Assembly: GCA_948567375.1 (NCBI GenBank)
Contig: OX419759.1
Coordinates: 2,643,303 to 2,707,302, forward strand
Direction: 5' to 3'
Source of the DNA: Lunularia cruciata
Lineage: Eukaryota; Streptophyta; Marchantiopsida; Lunulariales; Lunulariaceae
DNA: 64,000 nt
The position numbers and the translations under genes were made by a program. Every line of letters starts with the position of its first letter. The first letter of the stretch is position 1. This document shows, in pieces, positions 1 through 12,699 of this stretch. The notes beneath the pieces were generated by a model. The model did no database searches and was not told the origin of the DNA. It saw nothing but the letters and a program-made list of their open reading frames with translations.

Positions 1-3000
1 AGTTCAGCAAATTGGTCACTGCAAAGATGTACGGTGCAGGGCCAATCTGACCTAACACGCATTGCGGATTTGACAGTAGGCAGTTCTCTAGAGGGTATAC
101 AGGAGCTTTGATAGTCAGTTCAAAGTGTTACTTTGGTGGTCATTGGATCCTGTATGTATGACATATATCGAATCTAGTGTTATTCATTTTACTCAAGCTT
201 TTCTCCTGTGAGATGTCCTTGAGGAATGTAAGTAAAGCGGAATTTCATTGATCTGTCATGAAGTATTATCAGAAACGAGTCACAGTTGTTCACAGTAGAA
301 CCCTGAATGTTTTGCGTATGCAGTTTATCATCTAATGAAGCAAATTGAAACTTTTGTGCGTTTTAGGTAACAAGTGTGTTTCTTTACCTCGTACAGGGAC
401 AGAAGAGATACTTGCAACAACAGATACAACAGAGGTACTTGAAAGTGTGTACACAACATGTATCAATCTCATCATATGATATGTATTGCTTACTTGATAT
501 GCGTTGCGTTGAATTGGACTAAAGATGATAACACTTTTACCAAATCGCTCTCTTGATTATATTAATCATTTTATAAGAAGTGTTTAGTTGAACAGGTTGT
601 GCGACTTAGAATGTTACGAAATAGTATTTTAGTTGATGGTGTAGATTGCCATATGTATGATACGTAATGCAGAATATAAATTAATTGAGATGTAACTTAT
701 TGTTTTACTCCATAGAAGCTAAAGTGTTATGTATGTTCTTCATTCTTCAATATTACTCTTCACTTCTTCGTTTTGTGTTTATATTACTCTAGTTACTCTA
801 GATTATAAATTGCATACTTCAGTTCATAGTTTTGTGTTTATATTGTTCTAATCATTTATAAGTTGCGTAGAAGTTTGTCTCAAGCAATATCATACTGATT
901 GTAGTGGATTGGACTCTGAATAAGAAGAAGTTCCTCTTTTCAAGTGGTAAAATATTCGTTCAACCTATATAGTTAATCAAAGAATATAATTGAGAATATA
1001 TTTTTGTCAAATGCTAACAATGCTACTTATGTGTTTGATATGAATATTAAGGTAGTTCCTACCACAATTTTCTACATATTATATACCTACATTTCCCTAT
1101 TGAATCAGAATTGCAATAAGAATATTTTTGGTTTTGATAAGAAAAAACTTTTAGATTGGTATAAGATCACCAAGAATGATACAAGAGATATGAAAACCAC
1201 TCAAATCGTCAACTTTCCAAGTTTTGATTTGATTTATAAGATGATAATAATCAGAATTATGCTTCTAAAAATTAAATTTAATTGCATATGGAAGAAGGAC
1301 AAGAAATAACGAGCTCCAATAAGTCAGATATAAACTAGAATCAATCCATTAAATATTATTTTGAAAAATAAAAAATTTGTAATTATCATCAAGATAGATT
1401 ATAGTCTACCACATACTATAGTAGCTTGGGTTAATGTGAGTTTTGAGAAAAATCATTACGCAAAATGAAATATTGCTTGAGGAAGAAACCTTAAACAAGT
1501 CGTAAATGATAAAGTATGAAACAGTAGAGAATAGGCTTTCTTAACGGCTTTGACAAGAAAAAGTAAAGCAAGACCGTGAGCAAGAAGAACATCTTGAACT
1601 ACACCAACATTGCATATAGAAGAAAAAAAGATAGTTATAGTAATTTTGGATACAAACTGCTTCGATTAAGAGAGTGTACGGCGAGTTGACTTTTGTAAAA
1701 AAAAAGCCTAATATCCAAGTGATAACAAACAATGTAACGGAGAGTATTGCATATGTTGTTTATTTTGGTATTATCACAGATTTTGGTGGATTTTTAGATA
1801 AAGATTTTTGAAATAGCTTTTGTTGAAATACTTTGAGCATATGACTAACAGAAAGAAGTGTTGTTAGAATTTTAAGGAAAATAGAAAAGTTATTGGTCAA
1901 TATATTGTTGAAAATGAAGAAAATAATATTTTTGGAGTAGGGCCCTACATTGGTACAAGAATTGAGAAATAATAATGCAGTGTAGTCTCCTACGACTAGA
2001 AGAAAACCTTTGTAGTTTTGGTTAATCAGCTTACCAAGACATCAAAACCACCTATATCAAAATGTTATTACAAACAGGAAGAGGGGGAAACGGTGGTTAT
2101 TGGTATACAAGATTCATTAATAAAATTTAATTAAATTGGTTAACTATTCTCAATCTAAATTTATTTGAACAAGCATTGCTAAGAGTAAACAATAAGGGAA
2201 GAAAAAAATCTACAATAGACACTATATTTTTGAACCATATACTTGGTTATTTATATCTTGATAAGATCAAGAAGATAGAGAGAGATTAATTAATAGAGGG
2301 TCCAATTTAAAATGAAGAGAGACTATAATCAAGAATGTGTTCTATGGTGATTCAATATGTGTTAGGCAAGCAAAGCATAAGCCTTTAGAAAGTAGATGTA
2401 CATAAACATAAAGATACTTATTAATGTGAACTTGAAATTCTCTTTTCCTTTTTTTAGAATAAAAATAGCAATTTTAGGAAAAATAGTTAAAATTATTCAA
2501 AAATTATTTCTCATTTTAACCAAATTTATGCAAATATATGCAGAATGAAAATTAATTAATTTAAACAAGTGAAGAAAATAATATATCAATAAGTATTTTT
2601 TTCTCCTTTGCATAGTATGTGTTTATCCCTGAGTAGTATATCTTGCAATCCAAAGAATACAGTTCCAAAAGAATTAGCTTTCACCTGGAGAGTATATATA
2701 TACATGGAACATCATCTTATACTATTGTAAGTACTGAAATGATTTTTATTATATTAAAAAATATATAAAATTAGTGCATAAATTATAAATGATATTAATT
2801 TTAAGTTTAATCAGTGCAGTGTTTTCTACTCACTTTCATTCAAATTATTATGGTTTTCTCATTGAAATGAATACAGAAAATTATAATTGGTAAATTGAAA
2901 GTAATTTTACTGGTACAATGTGGAATTTAAACATCAGTTTTTTATCATTTTCATTTCAAAGATTATTGAATAAATGCACATGCACATTTAATAAATGCAA

Positions 3001-3640
3001 AGCATATTATGTGAGCATTTTGACATACTATTGATGTCTAATCATACATGCATATTGACATTGTACATAATATGAAAACATATATATTTGGTATATTTTT
3101 AAAAGTAAAGTGACCATGCATGTTAAAATCTAATAAAAATATTTTTTATTAATAAAAATTTAAAAGGTATATATATTAGATTCTCATCTTATGGGTATAA
3201 TATAATATTCAAGTATTTAAAATGATGTGTTGTTTGCATGTCTTGATGTATGTTCCAATATGGTCAATTATATTGTACACACTAACCTTCCTCTTGAGAA
3301 CTTATCCAATAAACATTTCATCAAACCATGAAATACTAGGTCTTATATATAGTCTTCTCTCTAATACTTGATATTCTATAACAAGATCATCTCTAATATT
3401 TGATAGATTTACGTGAACTGACTCTCTAGAATTGATGATATATGATCATCTCTAATATTTTATATTTTATGAGAAACTTGCCACATTTTTTATTAGGAAT
3501 TTATTGTAATACATGCTACCTCACAATAAAGTTTCTAAATATCATTTTTAAAGATAAAGAATTTACTCTAATACATGCTACTTGACAACAAAATATCTAA
3601 ATATAGATTATTGAATATAGGAAAATTTTACTTTTTATGA
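1..3640. other. AT-rich non-coding stretch
   Basis: No reading frame resembles a known protein, and the short ORFs are low-complexity and AT-driven. The first ~200 bases are less AT-rich and could be the tail of a gene outside the window, but nothing in them proves it. I see no complete mobile element here. Confidence 0.5.
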
Positions 3641-4484
3641 AAATCTTGTATATTAGTTTGGTTAAGTGAATTATAATATTCAAGGCTTGTTTGTGGATTG
3701 TCTTTCCCTTAAATTGGTGTGCCGTATGAAAGAAATTTGATTTGAGTCTTCTTCTAGTTTTTGTATGACAGATTGCAAAGCAGAAAGAAATTCCCTCTGT
3801 ATTGCATCAAGCTCCCCTTCTTCATCAACATTAGTATTCATCGCATCATTGTCACAGTCATTTGCCATTGCAAGAAGGATCTCATCTAAGAATTCTTCCT
3901 CTCCAATATTTTCATCAAGTGGGTTGATCAGATTTTCAATAGACACATTTTGGATGCAAACCAAGGCAAGGCAATATATTCTTTAGGCACTCGTTCAATG
4001 TTGGATTCTTGATCTACCAATTATGTGAGGTTTTAATCATCCACATCTTCCATCATCAATTAAGTGATTGGAAAGCTATTAACCCATGTTTGTTGAGGAC
4101 TTGGCAGTGTTGTCAACAATTTTGAATTGTCTCTCCACTCCACTTATTGTGTTCCATGTTGCGATTGACCCATGCATTGCCTATAACTCATAGACTTTGT
4201 AAATATTTACTTCTTTTGCCTTGTCTTGCTCAAGTGCATGTTGAAGGTAAAATGCTTAATAATTGAACTTGAATGTTGCAATGATGCAAGCATCCATTGG
4301 CTGAGTCTTTTAGATCATATTTGGTGGCAAGAAGTAAATCTCAATACTCTTCACATTGAGGTTTGAAACAATATGAGACGGTGCATAGTCTATCGACAAT
4401 AGAATTTTTCATTATCTTTGTGCATTTCAATATCTAGCTTATTGATCCATTCATGCAAAAGAAATTGACTGTAGTGTTAGGATT

Positions 4485-5282
4485 TTCTAGCATTGTAAAG
4501 TATTTCCAATATTGTGTCTTGAATATTTCATTGAACAAAACATAACTATAGCATTGGACATGTCTCATTAGGTTTTATATCCAATAAGGAAAGCTACAAC
4601 AACTCTATAATAAAGCACCATAAGGAAGATCACTTATTGCAAGTAATGTGTAAACATTTATTATCATGACAATAATCAAAGTTCACTCAAGCAATGTGTA
4701 AGTAACTCTAACATGACAATTAATCATTAAATTGACTCCTCTAAGATTGAAAATTTCACTCAACCTTTTGAGTAATCAACCCCGTTCACCTGCCAAGGTG
4801 TATGAACTCAACTAGTTAGTAACGAACTAAAGGGAAATCATCTATAATACTTGCATTGCATCACTATTGTGAATAATTGTGATTTCAATCTTAACCCAAT
4901 TGCAATATAGTAGTTAGTAGTAATAGCATGAGTCTTGAGTAGGTTTTTGAAATTCAACTTATAGTATCTAATTTCAAAAACCTACTCAAGACTTCATTGC
5001 AATCTCAACCCCTAGATATTGCATGTTAGTTGTACTTGTCCCAAACGTATCAATGTTCTATGAACCTATTTGATAGAAATCTTGGCCTAACTAAGAATGA
5101 AGTTCCTTAATTGAAAAATTATTGGAGGTTCTATTTCATTATCTAGCTTTTTATGCTCATGATTATTGAGCTCATGATTATTGAGCTCAAGAAAATTCCA
5201 CAAGGAAAGGCAAACATTGCACAAAGTAAGTGATAAAGCATTTGATTATTAATGACATGCATTTCCTAAACATAAATTAAAA
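4485..5282. other. Insertion splitting the transposase DDE domain
   Basis: The transposase reading is continuous up to the AWMT block (about 5,285) and resumes with the FLHEWINKLD block (about 4,480). The ~800 bases between have no counterpart in the family. They contain a perfect 24-bp inverted repeat and no coding signal. The most likely origin is a small non-autonomous element inserted after the transposase died, but no target duplication was found. Confidence 0.45.
4931..4993. repeat. Perfect 24-bp inverted repeat (hairpin)
   Basis: Arms 4,931-4,954 and 4,970-4,993 are exact reverse complements separated by 15 bases. The hairpin lies near the middle of the insertion in the pogo-like remnant. 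It could be the core of a small foldback element or the product of local inverted duplication. Confidence 0.9.
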
Positions 5283-6832
5283 ACTCATATTTGGAAAAGA
5301 AGAGCAGTCATCCATGCCTTTTTATTGTTCCAATAATAAAAACCACAATCTTGGCTAGATTTCTTTTGAAAGCACCTCAACTTTGCAGTTGTGCCAAGAA
5401 AAAGTGTGGGAAGTTTATGGGTGCCATCTACCTTTGAGGTAAATGCAATAGTAATATACATATTTTCCTTTTTCTTCCCTATCATCTGTTGTTGAAGAAT
5501 TATCATATTGTGTGCATTGTTCTAAAATAGCCATGTTTTGTCCATGTTGTAAATCTTTGCCAAAATGTATTTATCTATAGCTTTGCTCAAAGTTAAGAGT
5601 GCAGCTTTGATTGTTGCATTATCAACAGACCCACTTTCACCATGTGACCAAAAGCAGCAAAGGTTATGAGCCTAGACTTATGAAGCCATCCATGTGAGAA
5701 TCGACGCATCTTTGCTCCATCAATATCAAGAAATTTTGCCAAATGACAAGCTTTTTCTTGAATAAATGGCCTCTAAGAGATGCAGTATTTGTATTATTCT
5801 AAAGTACCCAATTTGCCAAAGCCATCTCAAGTTGTGGGTGAATTGAAGCAATCCATCATTTTTTTCTCAACCTTTGCATTGACAAGCTCTTTCTAGTCAT
5901 TTGCCTTCCCAAGAATCTTTGAAATAGTAGATTGTGCAAGAGCTTTTGCAAGATTGAACATAGCTTTTGCGTATTGAAGGAGTTGAAAATGCATCAACTT
6001 CAAATGCTTTGCTTTATATTCACATAAATGTCTCTTTTGCCCAATTGTCAATGTTTAGTTCACTACACAATTTTTTACTTTGGAGATAATTGTCAAAATG
6101 ATACCTTGGGTAATGCTTATGTCAAAGCTTCTTTGGAACCAAGCAATGAGTTCTCTTTGGGTTTTCCTTGTATCCACTTGATGTTTTGTGCTCCACTAAT
6201 GCTTGGCAACTTTAAGTACTGAGTTTTGATGTGCTTTGTGAGTTTGGCATGTCATTCTCTTCATCACAACTATCAGCAACATACAACCACCCGCATTTGA
6301 CTTTATGGTGATGATATTTGGTTGTGTCTATGACGCTAAGAGAGGTTCTTAAGTAATAGCTCTTTTTTCATCCTCCATTTTTCTTATAGAACATATCAGT
6401 GGTTGTGCTCATCAAAGAGTCTTCTTTGCAAGCCTTCCTGCCAAAAAGATGTACATGTGGCACTTACAACTTGGTACTTTGAGGAAATAAAAACCATGTT
6501 GCGCTTGATTTACTTGATGACATGGCTGCATCTTTTAGTTGTAAATAACATAAAGAGTTATATATATATATTAATTTTTTTACCTATATTGTGATTGTGA
6601 TGTGGCAGCATATCTTCATTGGAAACCACACAAGGCACTAGACCCAAGGAAATCAATGACATACAAGTAAACATGGAGTAAGACTATCTAGAGTGGTGTG
6701 AAAGTTGTTATATGGTGGTGATCTTTTATGTTGTGTTATTCTTTTGATTTTTGGTATATATTATACATGATCAATAACATGATATGCTCTAATATCCTAT
6801 AGGATTCTCATCCACCAAATGTATCGGATATT

Positions 6833-7572
6833 TGTAATACCAAGAGCTAGCCATATGATCTAGATGTGAAATTTGGTTTGGTAACATCTAGAATGATATT
6901 ATACATGATGGTCAAAATAGATAAGATAGAAATATCACCAAAAGAGTACTTCTACTAATAGGGTAGAAACCAAAATAGACTTGAGAACCTTAGAACCAAT
7001 AGCTAGACATATGATTTAAAGGCGAGAATTGGTTTGGTAACATTTGGAAGGATGTTACACATGATGGACTAAACAGATCAGAAAGAGGTATCACCAAAAG
7101 GGGACTTCTACTAATAGAGTAGGAACCGAAATATGCCTGAAATCTTTGAAGGCAATTTCGGAGGCCTAAACGGATGAATTAGGCCTCAAAAATGTGCAAT
7201 TCCCCCCCCCCCCCCCAATAGAGGATAGGCCGGCCTTCCCTCCCCCCTGCTTTGTCTCATCAAGAGCTTTCCAACGGTACCTTATGTGATTCTGAGATTC
7301 CTATAGGAAGATTCCCTAAAAGATTTCCTCCGGTCAAAGCTTGTTTGACCAACCAGATAGGACCTAGACCAGACATGTCACCCATCCAAGTAAGTAATCC
7401 AAGGGTGGAGCTTGCTGACATGTCACCTATCTATGTCCTCAATCCTATGGTGGAGCTTCCTTGGAGGAGATCCTCTTTGTCTTTATAATAAAGAGAAGGT
7501 GCTCCTTTGGTGCATCGAATGTTTGAGTGTGCAATTTGTGTTTCTCTCTTCTCTTGTCCTTGGAGTATTACA
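6833..7572 (+). repeat. 5' LTR of chromovirus 1
   Basis: Near-identical to 12,700-13,432. An AT-rich TATA-like segment (TTTATAATAAAG, about 7,484-7,495) lies ~80 bp before the LTR end, where a promoter would be expected. The LTR contains two internal duplications (about 155 bp and 45 bp) and a run of 15 C residues at 7,202-7,216. Confidence 0.95.
6840..7150 (+). repeat. Tandem duplication inside LTR 1 (~155 bp x 2)
   Basis: The segment starting at about 6,840 (CCAAGAGCTAGCCATATGAT) is repeated with divergence from about 6,994 (CCAATAGCTAGACATATGAT). Both copies carry the same run of sub-motifs, such as GGTTTGGTAACAT, CATGATGG and ACTTCTACTAATAG. The same arrangement is in the 3' LTR, so the duplication predates insertion. 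Repeated blocks in the U3 part of an LTR often act as enhancer repeats; that role is inferred. Confidence 0.8.
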
Positions 7573-7573
7573 A

Positions 7574-7585
7574 TGGTATCAGAGC
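7574..7585 (+). other. Primer-binding site (initiator tRNA-Met)
   Basis: TGGTATCAGAGC, one base after the 5' LTR, is the standard complement to the 3' end of plant initiator tRNA-Met used by many Ty3/gypsy elements. Confidence 0.93.
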
Positions 7586-8175
7586 AAGTGTTTTAGTCCA
7601 AGAGAGTGGATCACCCCTCTTGGAATAGCACGAACTATTGAAACTGAGTAATTTGAGGTGGAGAACATAGAGTAATTGCTAGACTTAGGAAGGACTTTAG
7701 AGAGCGGATGGGATGGATGCACCGGGAGGACAATTTCCCGTACCTAGCTTTCCATTCTCAAACCCATTCCACATCAAGGTTATGTACATCCAGCGTGAGC
7801 AGATGAGGGTATCCCTAGTTTATCACTTTGGTGTAGAGTTCATGGACAGAGTGATGAACTCATCAAACTCGGTGATTCTACCTGTGGTGATATATGACAG
7901 AGAGTGGGATTTGGCAATCTACATTCTATTATGATAATATGGATATGAATGTTTCAAATCCTCTCCCTTTCAACACTCAAGTAGAAATCCGTTATGTCAT
8001 GAGACCAAAAGTGATGTTTAGAGATTATGTGGTTAGGAATTTTGGTGAGGAGTATTATCAGCGAGTGATAGCTTCTGAGGTCCCAATGGTAGTCCTGATA
8101 GTTCGTGCGCCTTCTAGAGTGATTATATTGACTTTGTATTGAAGTAGACATTAGCAATTGAGTGTTGCAGGAACC

Positions 8176-9275
8176 ATGGATCCGCAATTGCAAGAGCTGG
8201 TGCAAGGAATGCAAGGGATGTTGAATGAATTTCAAGAGATGAAGATGACCATGGAGACATTACAAAGTCAAGTGTAGATCCTCAGGAACGATCAAGCCAT
8301 GCAAGAAGAAGAGTTGTCCCAAAACCCAGTACCTGCAACTGAAGTACTTAGAGAGGCACCCGTGCCTATGAACCCTATCAACAATGAAGCCACATTGCTA
8401 CTCCGGATGAAGAAGACCTGCAACATCAAGCCTTACAAGGGGCAGCGTATGATGGGAGTAGTGGAAAATTGGATCTTGAGAATGAATCGATATTTCCAAT
8501 TGTTCTCAACAGAGATCACAGAGCATGTTGCATGCGTGTTTGCATGTGTGTTTGCATGTGGGTACTTGACTGATAAAGCCCTCACATGGTATGATGCTTG
8601 GGAACGATCCATGTTGGCAGAGAGAAGGGAGGTCACATGGACAGTAATGCAAGAAGGACTGCTGAAGAATTTCCAATTGATGGATTCTATGCAAATGGTT
8701 CGAACCCGACTATGGGGATTGAGACAGAAGAATAGCGTACAAGAGTATGTGGAGGCATTCCTGGATCTACAAGTTGCAATTACCGACATGAGTCCAGCAA
8801 AGGCTCTCGACAATTTCAAACGAGGGTTGAAAGAGCGGATTTGCCAAGAAGTCATGGTGCAAAATCCTTGCACAGTATTTGAAGCCATTGCGTGTGCGCA
8901 GAGAATAGCAGGAGCATTAGGTGGAGGTGAAGGAGTAGTTCCACCTCAACATTATCAAGCAGAAATGCCACACATGGGCGGACCAATATCGATGGAATTG
9001 GGCAACCTTTGATTCCGGGATCGAGGAGCACAACTGCTTCAAGGGGAGCGAGGACGGGTAGAAGAACAAAGAGATGGAGTCCCACGAGGAGAAGGGACTC
9101 AAGGAGAACAACACCGTTGTTACAATTGTGGCCGTATTGGGCACATATCTACCAACTGTCGCACTCGTTTCCCTAGAGGCCCTCGGCCTTTGTACATGCA
9201 ATCTTTGAACAACATGGAGAGGCACATTGAAGAGGAGGAGGTGGAAATCACTTCGGAAAACAAAGATTGCCAATA
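8176..9275 (+). pseudogene. Gag of chromovirus 1
   Basis: Frame 1 from the ATG at 8,176 encodes a Gag polyprotein: a glutamine-rich N-terminus, a capsid-like helical region (with WILRMNRYF and ALTWYDAWE) and a CCHC zinc knuckle near 9,115-9,155 (CYNCGRIGHISTNC). In-frame stops at 8,275 (TAG), 9,010 (TGA) and about 9,273 (TAA) interrupt it. Each sits where a glutamine or arginine codon would fit. The longest open part is 8,299-9,012. The zinc knuckle would bind packaged RNA in an intact element. Confidence 0.88.
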
Positions 9276-9785
9276 AATGTACCTTGCGGCCTTACTGGCT
9301 CAATAAGGAAGCCGAGAAGCAAAGGAAGGAAGAAGAATAATGTGCAAAGATCCCAAAAGGCAACCTCACAATTGATTGTCGTGAATGGAATCCTAGAAGG
9401 TAATCCAGTGAGAGTATTAATAGATCCAGGAGCAACAGTGAATTTCTTGTCTCGCTTTGTTGCAATCAGATTGGGAATGGATCTAGAGAGAGATGGGAGT
9501 GAAGAAGTAGAGTTACCTAATGGGCAAATAGAGAGGATTGAATCATTACCTAGACGGGTAACCTTCTCTGTAGGAGAATATCAGGAAGCAATTGAGTGGC
9601 GAGTGATACAATTAGCTTGTTATGATGCAATTTTAGGCATGCCATGGATGGAGCAATACAACCCTATGGTGGATTGGAGGAAGAAAGTAGTGAGAACCCA
9701 CCAATGGTCAATCATTGGAGTTAAAGAAAAAATCACACAAGCAGAAATTGCCTCTATATGTCATAAGGACAGCAATTGTCTATAA
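9267..9785 (+). pseudogene. Aspartic protease of chromovirus 1
   Basis: Frame 3 encodes a retropepsin-like domain that would cut Gag-Pol. The active-site region reads LIDPGATVNF where the family has D-S/T-G, so the residue after the catalytic Asp is proline. The downstream ILGMPWM block, typical of the C-terminal half of these proteases, is intact. It sits in a different frame from both Gag and reverse transcriptase, so either programmed shifting has been lost or indels have accumulated. Confidence 0.85.
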
Positions 9786-11200
9786 GACCAATAGATGTTT
9801 TATGGGTCTAATAAGAGAATTCCAGAGTGCACAACTCGATGGAAAAATTCTTGAGAAACTGAAGGATGTGATGGATGAGTTTCAAGATATCTTTCTCGAT
9901 GATCTACCCTCAAGATTACCACCAAAAAGGCGAGTAGATCACAAAATTGAGACACTCCCGGGAAAGATACCTCCTTGTAAGGCCTCATATTGCCTATCAC
10001 CTCATGAGTTGGAGGAGTGTAAGACTCAAATTGAGGAGATGTTGCAAAAAGGGTTCATCATATGGGGCCCATGTCTTGTTTGTGAAGAAGAAGGATGGTA
10101 TAATGCGCATGTGCATTGACTATCAAGGTCTCAATCAACAAATACTGAAAAACAAATACCCCTTACCTCGCATGGATGACTTGTTTGATCAACTCCATGG
10201 AGCGAGATACTTCACCAAACTGGACTTGTGGAGCGGTTACAATCAAATCCGAATTGCAGAGGAGGATGTGTCCAAAACTGCCTTTCAAACCAAGTATGGC
10301 CACTTTGAGTATCTCGTGATGCCTTTTGGCCTCACCAATGCACCTGCCACTTTCATGAGTCCAATGAATGACATATTTCGTCCATACTTGGATAAGTCTG
10401 TTATTGTCTTCTTGGATGATATCTTAGTATATAGTAGCACGATGACAGAACACAAACAACATCTACGAGAGGTTCTCTAGATCCTAAGATAGAATCAATT
10501 GTATGCCAAAATCTCAAAGTGTGAGTTTGGCAAGTCTGAAGTAGACTACTTGGGGCATAGAGTAAGTGCAGAGGGCATTCAATTATTGACAAATAAAATA
10601 GAGGTCATTCAAAAATGGAGTGCCCCAGAAGATCAGACTCAATTTAAGAGCTTCTTGGGGTTGACAAGATTCTATTGTAGATTTTTCAAGGACTTTGCCA
10701 AGGTTGCATAGCCTTTAACGGCACTACTTGGCAAGGGGAAGAAGTGGACATGGGGAACTGCACAAGAGTTGGCCTTTCAAGAATTGAAGGCCGCCTTGCT
10801 ACATGCACCAATCTTGAAGTGGTATGACCCAAAACGTCCAATCAAGTTGGCTATAGATGCATCAGGCGTAGCAATAGGAGCAATCCTACAACAAGAGTGG
10901 CATGACGGATGGCATCCAATTGCATATTTCTCTCAAAAGTTGTTACCTGCAGAGCGCAACTACCACACCACAGAATGAGAAGAGTTGGCCATCGTTCTAG
11001 CAACCAAGCATTGGAAGCACTATCTGGGCGAGAAGGCATTTGTAGTAGAGACAGACCACAAACCTCTAGTCTACCTCGAGACGCAAAAGGATCTATCTCG
11101 TCGCCAAATTTGGTGGGCAGAGTGGCGACAACGCTTCAACATGACAATCACCTACATGGAAGGTAAGAAGCAACTTGCAAATGCATTCACCTGCATACCA
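9715..11200 (+). pseudogene. Reverse transcriptase and RNase H of chromovirus 1
   Basis: The segment opens in frame 1 (EFQDIFLDDLPSRLPP) and shifts to frame 2 near 10,080. It continues through RT motifs [33 protein letters not shown] and the catalytic box [10 protein letters not shown] (about 10,405-10,435). Connection and RNase H regions follow, with LAIDASG and FVVETDHKPL. Stops at about 10,478, 10,709 and 10,976 lie at positions normally occupied by Gln or Arg. RT copies the element RNA and RNase H removes the template. All core motifs are recognisable, so decay is recent. Confidence 0.92.
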
Positions 11201-12240
11201 ATGGCAAACAACTTGGTGGTAGAGGTTAAGATTAACCCTAAATTCTGGCCAAAGATTTTGGCTGCTACAAAAACTGATCCACAGATTGTAGAAGCGCAAT
11301 CATCCAAAGGTGTCACTAGCACCCAAGGACTCACCTTTTGGGATGGCAGATTATGGATCCCAAATGTCCCAAAATTACGCACCACCATTCTAGCAGAATG
11401 TCATGATTCAGCCATTGCAGCTCATGTCGGAGTGGACAAGACCTTGGATGCAATCAAGCGCCATTACTATTGGCCCACGATGAGCAATGACGTGATGGAC
11501 TACGTGCGGAGCTGCCTACTTTGTCAACAAAACAAAGCTTCTAATCAAGCTCTTGTAGGGCTCCTTCAACCTCTTCCCACTCCTACCCAACGTTGGGAAC
11601 AAGTGAGTATGGATCTCATCTGTGAATTACCCAAGACCACCTCTAAGTTTGACTCCATCGTGGTCTTTGTGGACCGGCTCAGCAAAATGATTCATGTACG
11701 CCCTACCACCAAGGAGGTGACCGCTCCACAACTAGCTCAATTATACTTAGATGTAGTCTTTGTTCACCATGGCTTGTCTATAGTACTCATCACCGATAGA
11801 GGCACCCAATTCACCAATTTGTTTTGGCAAACACTCTTTGGTTTCTTCAAAACCAAGTTGGCCATGTCCACAGCTTACCACCCACAAACAAATGGCCAAA
11901 CAGAGCGGGCTAATCAAACGATTGAAGACATGTTACGTGGCTTCACCTTAGAAGAGCAAGAGCAGTGGGACACCTTACTCCCGTTGGTGGAATTCACTTA
12001 CAACAATTTAGTGAATACATCCACCCAGGTCACTCTATTCTTCCTCATGTATGGTGAGCATCCCTTCACACCTTCTAGCTTGATGAAGATCCGTCCAGTG
12101 GCTACCAAGGTCGATGCAGTCAACACATTTGTTTCTAGAATCCAACAAGGTGTGGAGACCGCCAAGCACAGATTACAGATTGCACAAAATCGACAAAAGT
12201 AGTATGCTGATGCACACCGTAGGCACATGGAGTTCAATGT
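11200..12240 (+). pseudogene. Integrase core of chromovirus 1
   Basis: The best-preserved piece: frame 2 is open from 10,985 to 12,202. The N-terminal zinc finger shows AAHVGVDK...SCLLCQQNKA. The DDE core shows SMDL (first Asp), ITDRGTQF (second Asp) and NGQTERANQ (Glu), all present. The frame ends with TAG at 12,200, where the family continues QYAD-like into the GPY/F region. That region, with RFIGPF and HLVFHVS-type sequence, continues in another frame to about 12,430. Confidence 0.93.
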
Positions 12241-12486
12241 TGGGGATCAAGTGTGGCTATTGACAACCAACCTCACTTTGTTGGACCTTGTAAGCTCAGA
12301 CCTCGTTTTATTGGGCCTTTCTCGATTCTTCATCGCATCGGTGTTGTGGCCTATCACCTTGAGCTACCACCACACATGAAGATCCATCTAGTGTTCCATG
12401 TCTCCATACTGCACAAATATGCTCACTGATCCGGCCAGGATCATTCCACACAAGACATTCAACCTTGTCCGACACTCATTGATGGC

Positions 12487-12684
12487 ACAGAGGAATATGA
12501 AGTGGAACGGATTCTCCAAAAATGCATGTGTGGTACTTGCCATCCGCGGGTGGACTATCTAGTCCAATGGAAAGGTTACCCCCTCTATGAAGCAACTTGG
12601 GAGCCCGCTGCGAATTTGGCACATGCACCGGTGTTGGTGCATGCCTTTGAGCAACAATTGCACAATGAGGACGTTGCGTCTTAA
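12487..12684 (+). pseudogene. C-terminal chromodomain of chromovirus 1 integrase
   Basis: Reading YEVERIL...YLVQWKGYP...ATWEP is a chromodomain, with the first aromatic, the WKGY core and the final TWEP in place. In chromoviruses this module tethers integrase to modified histone tails and directs insertion to heterochromatin. It is separated from the GPY/F region by a stop and a frameshift. Confidence 0.92.
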
Positions 12685-12695
12685 AAGGAGGGAGG
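12683..12695 (+). other. Polypurine tract of chromovirus 1
   Basis: A purine-only run (AAAAGGAGGGAGG) four bases before the 3' LTR, the expected primer site for plus-strand DNA. Confidence 0.85.
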
Positions 12696-12699
12696 TCTT

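Larger units (their letters stand above)
3680..6230 (-). pseudogene. Decayed pogo/Tigger-like DDE transposase
   Basis: Read on the minus strand in shifting frames, the order of parts matches a Tc1/mariner-superfamily transposase of the pogo/Tigger type. An N-terminal helix-turn-helix stretch (QSTISKILGK-like, near 5,900-5,990) is followed by a CENP-B-like DNA-binding part (GWLHK near 5,680-5,700). The DDE domain then has its first acidic block (YNMDKTWLF, near 5,530-5,560), the HKLPTLFLG...KAWMT block (5,300-5,440), and the second acidic block with SIDYAPSH followed by FLPPN and QPMDACIIATFK (4,250-4,430). The tail encodes an acidic segment ending at 3,680. Many stops and frameshifts break it and a foreign segment splits the DDE domain, so it cannot be active. 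I did not find terminal inverted repeats with confidence. The family call rests on motif order recognised by eye. Confidence 0.75.

Noticed and set aside
1004..1309. 101-codon ORF in the left AT-rich region
   Set aside because: Composition is Ile/Asn/Lys-rich as expected from AT-rich random DNA; no motif, no intron signals, no conserved neighbour.
4485..5282. Reading this segment as an intron of the transposase
   Set aside because: The flanks lack convincing GT-AG ends on the minus strand and the surrounding gene is a decayed, normally intronless transposase; an insertion is simpler.
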